From assembly GCA_002385985.1 (NCBI GenBank), contig DGEO01000004.1, positions 5,869 through 42,124 on the forward strand: a stretch of 36,256 bases of DNA, written 5' to 3'. The notes under the pieces are model-generated. The model searched no databases. It saw only the letters and a program-made list of their open reading frames with translations, and was not told the origin of the DNA. Positions 14,982 through 22,399 of the stretch are shown piece by piece. The position numbers and the translations under genes were made by a program. Numbering within the stretch: position 1 is the stretch's first letter; every line of letters begins with the position of its first letter. Origin of the DNA: Anaerolineaceae bacterium UBA3924 (GTDB lineage Bacteria; Chloroflexota; Anaerolineae; Anaerolineales; Anaerolineaceae).

Positions 14982-16211
14982 TTAACCGGCGGGCGGAGTG
15001 TCCTCGTCCAGGTCCAGCTTATTCAAGGCCTCTTCCACGCTGCGGCGCAGGGCCTCGCGGCCGGGCCGCCGCCGGCCCAGATGGCGCAGCATGTCCAGCA
15101 GCTGGGCGGTTAGCGCGCGGGTCATGCGGTCCAGCCGGTCGCGGGAGAGGCGCTCGCCGCGCTCAAACCAGGCCGCCGCAGCCACGCCCATGACCACCGT
15201 GGTCGAGGCGGCGATGGCGGAGGCCAGCAGCCAGCCCGGCACCCCGCCCAGCTTGCTCAGCTGGGCAAACAGCGTGCGCCCGATCAGCCCCAGCCCAAAG
15301 GTGACCGCCAGCTCTCTGGCCCGCTCCAGCGTGATCTGGTAGGCGTAGATGCGGGCGATGCCCAGCACCATCACCGTCTGGGTGACCAGCAGCGGGGCGA
15401 AGTCGATCACCGGCAGCGGGGTCAGCGCGATCACCGCCGCGATGGAAGCCGAGCTGGCGATATTGCGCCAGGCCAGCTGCCAGCGGTACTGCGGCAGGGC
15501 CACGCCCAGCGCGGTCACCAGGGCAGGCTCGGCCACGGCCACCGCCGTGATCAGCTGGCCCAGGTTTTCGCCCCTGCTGGCCGAGATGGGGATCACCTGC
15601 TCCGCTTCCAGCCCGAGCGTCCCGGCGGCATTCTGAATCACGGCCGCCTTTTCCCGCCGCACCAGGTCGATTTTGTTCAGCGCCACCACAAAGGGCTTGC
15701 CCAGCGCGGCAACCTGCCCGTACAGGTCCAGCTCGGCCTGCTTGATCCCCTGAACGGCGTCGAAGAGCAGGATGAGGATGTCCGCCCCGGCGGCCGCGGC
15801 CAGGGCCAGCTCGCGTTCCAGCCGGCCGGTTTCGCCGGCCGCGTCCGCCCCGGGCGTGTCGATCACCTGAAACAGGCCGGCGTCGGCCTGCTGTGTCACC
15901 CGGGTGGTGCCCGGCACCGGGCTGACCAGCGCCTTATCCTCTTTACTCTGCACCAGCTGGTTGTACAGGGTGGATTTGCCCGTGTTGGCCGGCCCGATGA
16001 TGGCCACACGCTGCTTGGCGCCGAAGGACTGCTTCCACTGCTGCGCCGACAGGCTCAGCAGCAGGCGCATCAGGCTGGCATCGTCCGGCATGCTGCGCAG
16101 CAGCGAGATCAGGTTTCCGCGCTGCGAGGCAGGCACGGAGTCCCACAGGGCCTGGATCACCGCCCGGGTTTCGGGGGGCAGCTTCTTCAGCAGCGCGTCA
16201 AACTGGGACAT
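14982..16211 (-). CDS. Era-like GTPase with C-terminal DUF697 membrane domain
   Basis: The 409-residue protein has a TRAFAC-class GTPase domain at about 65-225: P-loop GPANTGKS (73-80), a GTTR switch near 101, DTPG (118-121) and NKID (179-182). From about residue 245 it becomes hydrophobic, with the DUF697/YcjF-type segment (TPLPVIDFAPLLVTQTVMVL) and two or three further hydrophobic stretches. This layout suits a membrane-attached GTPase; family function is unknown. It is the second gene of an operon with the acyltransferase, 39 nt upstream. A role in envelope lipid handling is only a guess from that neighbour. Confidence 0.87.
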   Translation of the reverse strand: MSQFDALLKKLPPETRAVIQALWDSVPASQRGNLISLLRSMPDDASLMRLLLSLSAQQWKQSFGAKQRVAIIGPANTGKSTLYNQLVQSKEDKALVSPVPGTTRVTQQADAGLFQVIDTPGADAAGETGRLERELALAAAAGADILILLFDAVQGIKQAELDLYGQVAALGKPFVVALNKIDLVRREKAAVIQNAAGTLGLEAEQVIPISASRGENLGQLITAVAVAEPALVTALGVALPQYRWQLAWRNIASSASIAAVIALTPLPVIDFAPLLVTQTVMVLGIARIYAYQITLERARELAVTFGLGLIGRTLFAQLSKLGGVPGWLLASAIAASTTVVMGVAAAAWFERGERLSRDRLDRMTRALTAQLLDMLRHLGRRRPGREALRRSVEEALNKLDLDEDTPPAG

Positions 16212-16250
16212 GCGGTCTCCGCCGGCCGGCAGGCCCGGGCTGGCTCAGGT

Positions 16251-17195
16251 CTACCCGGTGGCCGTGGTGACAGCCTTGCGCCGCTCCCACCACTTGGGCA
16301 CTTCGTCCCACAGCTGCGGCCAGACCGGGTAGAACATGGCCCACTGCCCGGGGAAGCGCTGGATCAGCTGCTCGGCGTGGGCCAGCACGCGCTCTGCGTT
16401 GCAGACGATCAGGTCACTCAATTTCCCCTCCGTCAGCATGGGGATCGGCTCGTGGGCCTCCAGATTGTAGCGCCCGTCCGTGTCGCGGTAGCAGGCCACC
16501 ACCATCACCGGCACGCCGGTCTGCATGGCCATGCGGATATAGGTGACCGGCAGCAGCGCCTTGTGGCCGAAAAAGGTCACCGGGTAATTGGAATTGACCA
16601 TGGGCCGGTCCATCCCGGTGAGCACAAAGCCGCCGTCGAGCAGGCGGTGCTTGGCCCTCTGGAGCGACTCCAGGTTCATGGGGGTGGCTTCCAGGCCGCG
16701 CTCGGTGCGCAGGCGGTTCTGCAGCACGTACCCGCCCACCGCGTCGGGATGGGTCAGAACCTGGAATTTGTAGCCCCGCAGGGCCAGCGCGCGCCCGGCC
16801 AGGTCGAAATTGCCGATGTGCGGCATGACGATCATGGTGCCCTGGCCGGAATCGATGCGCTTCTGCAGCGCTTCCTCGAACTCCGGCGGGATCTTGACCA
16901 GGCGCAGCACCTCTTCAGGGCGGTCCATGTTGTGGTAGAAGTCGTAATAATTGCGCGCCACCGATCGCAGCACGGTTCGCGCGGCATGGTCCAGCTCGTA
17001 GGCGTTCTTTTTCTTCCCGCTGATGACCCACTGGTTCAGGCAGAGGTTCTTCATCAGGTCGGCGCGCCGCCGGCGGCCGAAAAAGGCCGCGATCCAGTTG
17101 CCAATGCGGTAGCCCAGCCAGGGCGGCGTCCCCTTGGCGATGGCCAGGGCGATGATCACCCCGTAGCGCGTATTGAGCAGTTGAGTCAATGTCAT
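16251..17195 (-). CDS. LpxL/HtrB-like lysophospholipid/lauroyl acyltransferase
   Basis: The 314-residue protein matches the bacterial lipid A acyltransferase superfamily (PF03279). The catalytic HX4D motif is HIGNFD (His126 to Asp131). VLTHPDAVG, a GMDRP block with a following PVTFFGHKALLPVTYIRMAMQTGVPVM stretch, and a terminal FYPVWPQLW are family-like. The N-terminal segment (about 10-40) is the membrane-associating region. The frame is open another 100 residues upstream, but the ATG at 17193-17195 fits homologue starts. Such enzymes transfer acyl chains from ACP or CoA. If the host is a Chloroflexota lacking lipid A, the acceptor is probably a glycolipid or phosphoinositide-type lipid. First gene of an operon with the DUF697 GTPase. 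Confidence 0.87.
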   Translation of the reverse strand: MTLTQLLNTRYGVIIALAIAKGTPPWLGYRIGNWIAAFFGRRRRADLMKNLCLNQWVISGKKKNAYELDHAARTVLRSVARNYYDFYHNMDRPEEVLRLVKIPPEFEEALQKRIDSGQGTMIVMPHIGNFDLAGRALALRGYKFQVLTHPDAVGGYVLQNRLRTERGLEATPMNLESLQRAKHRLLDGGFVLTGMDRPMVNSNYPVTFFGHKALLPVTYIRMAMQTGVPVMVVACYRDTDGRYNLEAHEPIPMLTEGKLSDLIVCNAERVLAHAEQLIQRFPGQWAMFYPVWPQLWDEVPKWWERRKAVTTATG

Positions 17196-17259
17196 GGCGG
17201 TCACCGTTTGTGTTGAGAAAACGATAGGTTGGCATCCAGCGGGCATTTGCCTGCATTCA

Positions 17260-17288
17260 AGTATAAATGAAAACCCCGCCTTTGTCCT
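17260..17288 (-). promoter_or_regulatory. promoter of the acyltransferase/GTPase operon
   Basis: On the minus strand, AGGACA (17283-17288), a 17-base spacer and TATACT (17260-17265) form a reasonable promoter about 65 nt before the acyltransferase start. Confidence 0.6.
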
Positions 17289-17314
17289 GAGTCCTGCCTC
17301 CAATTGGCCTGCCG

Positions 17315-17320
17315 TATAAT
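17315..17320 (+). promoter_or_regulatory. -10 box of the symporter gene
   Basis: A consensus TATAAT lies 29 bases before the ATG at 17350. No good -35 is visible at 16-18 bases upstream, which suggests an activator-dependent promoter. It lies about 30 nt from the divergent acyltransferase promoter. Confidence 0.5.
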
Positions 17321-17349
17321 TAAAACACCATCCCGCCCCAGGAGTCACC

Positions 17350-18822
17350 ATGAGCGCCACCCGATCCAAAGCCGCCGCGCCTGCCCGCCCGCTGCCCACC
17401 GGCGATGAAGGCGCCGTCCTCTCGCAGAAAACCAAAGTGCTGTTCGGGTTCGCTGCCCTGGGCACCAACACGGTGCTGAACGCCTTCCTGGTGATGCAGA
17501 CCATCTTCTTCCAGGACTACCTGGGCCTGGGGGCGGGCTGGTTCACCGCGGCCATGGTGATCTACTCCATCTGGAACGCGATCAACGACCCCTGGTTCGG
17601 CTACCTGACCGACAACACCCGCTCCAGCCGCGGCCGGCGCCTGCCCTACATGCGCTATGCCGCCCCGGTGCTGGCCTTCAGCTTCTTCCTGATCTGGCTG
17701 GCGCCGCCCGGCGCCAGCGACGGGGTGATCTTCGCCTGGATGCTGGTCGCCATGCTGCTCTTCGACGCGGCCTACACCGTCATCGGGCTGGTCTACTCCG
17801 CCCTGGTCCCCGAGCTGAGCGAGGCGGAGAACGAGCGCAGCGGCCTGCAGATTTCCTTCTCGCTCTTCGGGCTGCTGGGCACGCTCATAGGCTTCGTGCT
17901 GCCGGACCTGTTCCGCCCCAAGCAGGGCGACGAGTCCCTGCTGCCTTTCTACCTGGCCATGGGCGCGCTGGGGGTGTTCGCCATGCTGGCAGTGTGGATC
18001 ACCGCGGCCAACGTGCGCGAGCGGCCTGAGTTCGTCCAGGTGGACCCGCCCATGAAGCTCGGCGCTTCCATCCGTCACACGCTGACGAGCAAATCCTTCC
18101 TGATCCTGGTGGCAGCCAACTGGATGAGCATCCTGGTCTCGACCATGGTGATCGGCTCGCTGCTCTACCTGGCCGATTACGTGCTGCGCATCAACACCAT
18201 GATCCTGTACGCGTCCATTTTCGTGCCCCTGATCATCGGGGTGATCTGCACCACCTACGTGCGGCGCCGCGTGGGGGTGGCCCGCGCCGAGCAGATCTTC
18301 CTGGTGATCACCGCCGCCGGTCTGATCGGGGTGTGGCTGGCCCCGCGCGAGCTGATCCTGCCCTGCCTGTCTGTGGCCGGGTTCGGCCTGGCCGGCCCGC
18401 AGACGCTGACCAACCTGCTCTTCGCCCAGGTGATCGACGAGGACGAGCTGCGCACCTTCGCCCGCCGCGAGGGGGCCTTCTTTGGCATCAACGCTCTGCT
18501 GACCAAGCCCGCCCAGCAGATCGCCCCGGCCGTGGTCGCGCTGCTGCTGTCCTCGGCCGGGTTCATCCCCCGGGAAGCCAACGCCGGGGTGCTCGTACTC
18601 GACCAGCCCGCCGCGGTCGAAGGGGCCATCCGCATGGTCAGCGGCCTGATCCCGGGCGCGGCCATGCTGCTGGGCGCGCTGATCCTGAGTGTTTACCCCC
18701 TGAAGGGCGGCTACCTGCGCCAGGTGCAGGAAGAGCTGCTGGCGCTGCACGCCAAAAAGCGCGAGATTCTGGCCGGGCGTCAGGCCGGGGACGAAAAAAC
18801 GGATCAGACCATCCGAGCCTGA
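17350..18822 (+). CDS. GPH-family sugar:cation symporter (MelB-like, MFS)
   Basis: The 490-residue membrane protein has about twelve hydrophobic helices and matches MFS_2, the glycoside-pentoside-hexuronide:cation symporters. The hallmark loop between helices 2 and 3 is clear: NDPWFGYLTDNTRSSRGRRLPYM, with the Asp residues that bind Na+ or H+ in MelB-type carriers (about residues 79 and 86). SEAENERSGLQ is the equivalent later loop. AGGAG precedes the ATG at good spacing. Substrate cannot be read from the sequence, and no glycoside hydrolase is adjacent. The extended hydrophilic C-terminal tail is short. It faces the receiver gene across a shared terminator. Confidence 0.92.
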   Translation: MSATRSKAAAPARPLPTGDEGAVLSQKTKVLFGFAALGTNTVLNAFLVMQTIFFQDYLGLGAGWFTAAMVIYSIWNAINDPWFGYLTDNTRSSRGRRLPYMRYAAPVLAFSFFLIWLAPPGASDGVIFAWMLVAMLLFDAAYTVIGLVYSALVPELSEAENERSGLQISFSLFGLLGTLIGFVLPDLFRPKQGDESLLPFYLAMGALGVFAMLAVWITAANVRERPEFVQVDPPMKLGASIRHTLTSKSFLILVAANWMSILVSTMVIGSLLYLADYVLRINTMILYASIFVPLIIGVICTTYVRRRVGVARAEQIFLVITAAGLIGVWLAPRELILPCLSVAGFGLAGPQTLTNLLFAQVIDEDELRTFARREGAFFGINALLTKPAQQIAPAVVALLLSSAGFIPREANAGVLVLDQPAAVEGAIRMVSGLIPGAAMLLGALILSVYPLKGGYLRQVQEELLALHAKKREILAGRQAGDEKTDQTIRA

Positions 18823-18829
18823 TCCGTTT
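18797..18829. terminator. shared terminator overlapping the symporter stop codon
   Basis: AAACGGATCAG (18797-18807) pairs perfectly with CTGATCCGTTT (18819-18829), and the symporter TGA (18820-18822) lies in the right arm. On the minus strand the stem is followed by a run of six T, so it is the stronger terminator for the receiver gene ending at 18853. Confidence 0.85.
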
Positions 18830-18852
18830 CCTGTGGTTTAGCTCGCCCGGGT

Positions 18853-19302
18853 TTATGTATGCCGGTAATTGAGCTGCTGGCTGACCTTGCGGCTCAACCA
18901 GCCCTGCTGGCCGCGGGCCACCCCGCGCACCGCGTCCACAATGCTGCTGGGTGCCTCGTCCTTGATTAAATAACCGGCCACCCCCATCTCCAGCGTTTCC
19001 TGAATATACTCGCGGTCGTTGTAAGCGCTGAGCACCAGTATCCGCACCGGGGCCTTCTCTTCCTGCAGCCGCCGGGTCACTTCCACACCGTCCATTTCCG
19101 GCATTTCCATATCCAACAGCAGCACGTCCGGCTTCAGATCCTTGACGGCGCGGATGGCTTCCACCCCTGTGCTGGCCTCACCAATCACCTGGATATCCTC
19201 GGACTGGTTTAACAGGCTGCGAATTCCCATGCGCAGGACGGCATGGTCGTCAGCCAGAACCACGCGAATTTTCTTGTGATTGGTCTGCTTGCTTTGGCTC
19301 AT
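18853..19302 (-). CDS. NarL/FixJ-type receiver without an output domain
   Basis: The 149-residue protein is a complete receiver: acidic pair Asp18-Asp19, phosphoacceptor Asp64 in LLLDMEMPEMDG, Ser92 in VLSAYND, and Lys114 in GYLIKDEAP. The sequence style and the GQQGWLSRKVSQQL linker are those of NarL-family regulators, which normally continue into a LuxR-type DNA-binding helix-turn-helix. Here the frame stops 5 residues after the linker, and the terminator follows within 30 bases, so no HTH remnant remains. It may act by protein contact or as a phosphate sink. It lies 14 nt after the GGDEF gene in the same operon; the likely kinase type is the NarL-like kinase at 26-28 kb. Confidence 0.9.
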   Translation of the reverse strand: MSQSKQTNHKKIRVVLADDHAVLRMGIRSLLNQSEDIQVIGEASTGVEAIRAVKDLKPDVLLLDMEMPEMDGVEVTRRLQEEKAPVRILVLSAYNDREYIQETLEMGVAGYLIKDEAPSSIVDAVRGVARGQQGWLSRKVSQQLNYRHT

Positions 19303-19316
19303 AATATCCTCGTCGT

Positions 19317-22076
19317 TTACAGAATTTCTACTCGATTGCGGCCGTTTTGCTTGGCCTGGTACAGGGCCTGGTCGGCCTTTTCCAGCAGCTCGGCCAGCGT
19401 AATGTTGGGGCTGGCTGCCTGCGTGACCCCCACGCTGATGGACACCCAGATAGGCCCCTGTTCGGATTCCACGATTGGCTCTGCGGCCACCGCCGCGCGA
19501 ATACGTTCGGCGATTTCACAGGCCTGGTCCAGGTCTGTTTCAGGCAGCAGAATGGCAAACTCCTCGCCGCCGTAGCGCCCCAGAATATCCACCTGGCGGA
19601 TGTTCTGGTCAATCCGGTCGGCCAGGGCGCGCAGCACCCGGTCGCCGGCCCGGTGTCCGAAGGTGTCGTTCACTTCTTTGAAGTGGTCAATATCGACCAT
19701 CATGGCCGTCAGCGGGTACTGGTAGCGCGAGAAGCGCTCGATTTCCCGCTGGGCCAGGTCGAAGAACCCGCGCCGGTTGTACTGCTCGGTGAGCGGGTCG
19801 GTGATGGCCAGGGTCTGCACCCGGGCGTGCAGCAGCGCGTTCTGAATAGCCGCCGACGTCGTCGTGGCGAAGCTGGTCAGCAGCCGCAGGTCCTCCTTGG
19901 TGAAGGCAAACGGGCGCGCGGCCGTCAGCGACAGCGTACCAATGACCTCGTCGTTCATAAACAGCGGCGCAATGATCAGCGAGCGGAAGGTCTCTTCTTC
20001 GGGCCGCTCATCCGTCCCCGGCCCGTTGAACGCGCCGGAAAGCGCATCGTGCACCAGCAGCGGCTTGCGGTTGCGCACCACCACGGAGGGGTAATCGCTG
20101 CCGTTGGGATGCGAGATCTGGGCGATGCGCGGGTCCTCGTAATTGAGCGTGGCGCGGATCTCCAGCTGCCCGCTCTGCGAGCCGACCAGGTGCAGCGTGC
20201 CCTTTTCCGCGGCTGGAATGGCGCTCTGAGCCGCATCCAGGATCTGGGAGAGCAGGGTGTTCAGGTCCAGCGTGCTCAGCAGCACGGCCGTGGCGCTGTG
20301 CAGCGCGTCCAGCTCACGGGCCCGGCGGGCCTCGTCGGCATAGAGCATGGCGTTTTCAATCGCCAGGGCGGCGCGGTCGGCCAGGCTCATGAAGAAGATC
20401 TGGTCGTCGGAGGTGTACGGCTCCCCGCCGGCCGGGCGGATCACCGTCAGCGTGCCGATCAGGCTGCCCTGAGCCTGCAGCGGAATGCACAGCAGGCTGG
20501 CGGTTTTCTCCTGGCGCAGCCAGTCGCCAAACTCCTGCTCCAGCAGCAGCTGGTCGGGATGTTTCTCGGGATCGGAAATGAGAATGGGACGCCGGTTCTG
20601 CAGCACCTTGCCCGAAAGCCCCTCTTCCACGCGCAGCCGGCGCATTCGCAGCACCTTGCGCAGCCGGGCCAGAGATTCGCCGTCCGGATGGTGCACGGCG
20701 ACCACGTCCAGCCACTTGCTGTCGTCCGAGGTCAGGCGGATGAGGGAGGCGTCCCCGATTTTGTCGGTGATCTGGTGGGTGATGGTGGACAGCACCGCCG
20801 CGTAATACAGGCCGGCCTCGGCAAAGGCCTGCGACAGGGCTGCCAGCACCTCGGAGCGGGCGGCGTTGCGGCGCATCTGCTCTTCGATGCGCTTGCGCCC
20901 GCCGATGTCCTGCGAAATGGCGATCGCCCCGGTCAGGTGGCCGCTGCGGTCGTAGATTGGCGCGGAGTTGATCAGCAGCTCCCGCCGCGTACCGTCCTCG
21001 AGCTGCAGCAGCACCTCTTCGTTGACGATCACCTCCCCGTCCAGCGCGGAACGGGTCAGCGGCAGCTGGCGCGGATCGTACGGCGTGCCGTCCAGCCGAA
21101 TGAACTTCATGCGGGCGTGAGATTCGTACGGCTCGCCGATGGGAATGGCCTGGCCGTACAGCTGTTCGGCGGCCCTGTTGGCCAGAATAATGCGGGCCTG
21201 GTCGTCGGCCACCAGGATGGCCTCGGGCGCGTGTGTGATGACCGTGCTCAGCCGGGCGCGCTCCGCCTCCAGCTGGTCGAGCAGCTCCTCGCGCTCGGTC
21301 ACGTCGCGGCAGACCACCACCGCCCCGCTGATTTCCTTGCCCACATACAGCGGCGAGGCGGAGGTCTCGATGGTCACCTCCTGCCCGTCGGACCGGTGAT
21401 AGCGCAGGCGCATGCCGGTGACCCGCTCGCCGCGCAGCGCCCGCACATGGGGCAGCTCGTTCCATGACAGCTGCTTCCCGTCCTGCGAGCGGAACACGGT
21501 CCCTTCAACCCAGGCGGGCAGCTCGCCGGTCAGGTCCACGCCCAGCAGGTCGCGCGAGACCGGGTTCACCAGCACCGGCGTGCCTCTGGCGTCACAGATG
21601 ATCACCGCCTCAGCCATGGACTGGATGATGGCGTTCAGCTCGTCGATGTGGCTCAGGGAGCCTTCAGGGGTGTGGAACGGGTCCTGCCCCTGACCGGGCC
21701 CGGAGAGCACTTCCTCCAGCGGAATCAGGGTCAGCAGCGCCAGGGGTTCCTCCTCGCCGGCCATCCAGGTGAGCTCCACCAGCAGGCGGTGGGCCTCCCC
21801 CTGCCCGGAGCGCAGCCGGGCATAGAAATGCTGCTGACCGTCCTCGGGACGGAGGTAGCGAAAATCAAGGTCGCCTTCCTCCGCCTGCAGCACATCGCGC
21901 AGGTCGCGGCCGATGAAATCGTCCACGGAAAGGCCGGCGAACCGGGCAGCCGGTAAACTGGCGTATTGAACCCGCCCCTTGCGGGCGATAAGCAAAGCAG
22001 TCGATCTAACCGCATCCGACTTGCTGATCGATTGAACTCCCCCTAGCCTGTCCCAGGCTTCCCCGGCTTTCTTCAT
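19317..22076 (-). CDS. PAS/GAF-sensing diguanylate cyclase
   Basis: The 919-residue cytosolic protein has about three PAS domains (roughly 25-125, 145-265 and 275-400), two GAF domains (about 405-580 and 600-750) and a C-terminal GGDEF domain (about 755-919). The active site is GGEEF (836-840), within NGR/RYGGEEFAILLPETD, preceded by RQVD (827-830) exactly five residues upstream, which is a canonical inhibitory I-site. It should make c-di-GMP from two GTP and be subject to product inhibition. There are no membrane helices, so the PAS/GAF array reads internal ligands, redox state or light. The receiver gene follows 14 nt later. Its leader contains a notable inverted repeat. Confidence 0.93.
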   Translation of the reverse strand: MKKAGEAWDRLGGVQSISKSDAVRSTALLIARKGRVQYASLPAARFAGLSVDDFIGRDLRDVLQAEEGDLDFRYLRPEDGQQHFYARLRSGQGEAHRLLVELTWMAGEEEPLALLTLIPLEEVLSGPGQGQDPFHTPEGSLSHIDELNAIIQSMAEAVIICDARGTPVLVNPVSRDLLGVDLTGELPAWVEGTVFRSQDGKQLSWNELPHVRALRGERVTGMRLRYHRSDGQEVTIETSASPLYVGKEISGAVVVCRDVTEREELLDQLEAERARLSTVITHAPEAILVADDQARIILANRAAEQLYGQAIPIGEPYESHARMKFIRLDGTPYDPRQLPLTRSALDGEVIVNEEVLLQLEDGTRRELLINSAPIYDRSGHLTGAIAISQDIGGRKRIEEQMRRNAARSEVLAALSQAFAEAGLYYAAVLSTITHQITDKIGDASLIRLTSDDSKWLDVVAVHHPDGESLARLRKVLRMRRLRVEEGLSGKVLQNRRPILISDPEKHPDQLLLEQEFGDWLRQEKTASLLCIPLQAQGSLIGTLTVIRPAGGEPYTSDDQIFFMSLADRAALAIENAMLYADEARRARELDALHSATAVLLSTLDLNTLLSQILDAAQSAIPAAEKGTLHLVGSQSGQLEIRATLNYEDPRIAQISHPNGSDYPSVVVRNRKPLLVHDALSGAFNGPGTDERPEEETFRSLIIAPLFMNDEVIGTLSLTAARPFAFTKEDLRLLTSFATTTSAAIQNALLHARVQTLAITDPLTEQYNRRGFFDLAQREIERFSRYQYPLTAMMVDIDHFKEVNDTFGHRAGDRVLRALADRIDQNIRQVDILGRYGGEEFAILLPETDLDQACEIAERIRAAVAAEPIVESEQGPIWVSISVGVTQAASPNITLAELLEKADQALYQAKQNGRNRVEIL

Positions 22077-22155
22077 ACCATCGAAATCCTAAAGCGAACT
22101 GTAAGCTGGCCTGGTGCTGTGATGCAGTTAATAATGTACCGTGTTGATGATTCAG

Positions 22156-22215
22156 GTCAGGTGAACGGGTCCCGTCTCTTGACAGCGCGCCCTTACGATC
22201 CGGGGTTCACCTGAC
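22156..22215 (-). promoter_or_regulatory. inverted repeat in the diguanylate cyclase leader
   Basis: GTCAGGTGAAC (22156-22166) pairs perfectly with GTTCACCTGAC (22205-22215), enclosing 38 bases that can form an inner CCCG/CGGG helix. It lies between the predicted promoter and the gene start, with no T-run after it. It may be an operator or a leader structure. It does not resemble the GEMM c-di-GMP riboswitch. Confidence 0.5.
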
Positions 22216-22235
22216 GGTTAGGATACGATAGTCCT

Positions 22236-22264
22236 ATTTTACCAACGAATCTTACTTTTGTCCG
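22236..22264 (-). promoter_or_regulatory. promoter of the diguanylate cyclase/receiver operon
   Basis: On the minus strand, CGGACA (22259-22264), 17 bases, and TAAAAT (22236-22241). It predicts a leader of about 150 nt. Confidence 0.55.
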
Positions 22265-22399
22265 ATTTTTCTGTTACAGGTTGGAATTGGTCTTTTTCCC
22301 CGTTCCAGCCGGGCAAAGCTCCCTCGAGGGCCTGCCCGGAACCGGCCACCCGACCGGCGTGAGAACCCGGCCCAACTGCAGCCAGTACACGGGGAGCGT

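Larger units (their letters stand above)
22077..22399. other. gene-free region between M28-like and diguanylate cyclase genes
   Basis: The 323 bases contain the promoter and 11-bp inverted repeat listed separately. At about 22308-22345 there is also a hairpin-prone stretch (CCGGGCA/TGCCCGG around the palindrome CCCTCGAGGG) directly after the M28-like gene, a probable terminator structure without a clear T-run on the minus strand. I see no small gene. Confidence 0.5.

Noticed and set aside
19347..21467. Plus-strand frame of about 700 codons opposite the diguanylate cyclase
   Set aside because: It lies fully antisense to a gene with clear domains. Its His/Gln/Gly-rich composition is typical of an antisense shadow in GC-rich DNA. 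Similar large frames at 10-11.4 kb, 12-13.5 kb, 17.3-18.7 kb, 25.9-28.1 kb and 30.1-32 kb are rejected for the same reason.
22156..22215. c-di-GMP (GEMM) riboswitch before the GGDEF gene
   Set aside because: The conserved GEMM core sequences and tetraloop-receptor pattern are absent; only a generic inverted repeat is seen.
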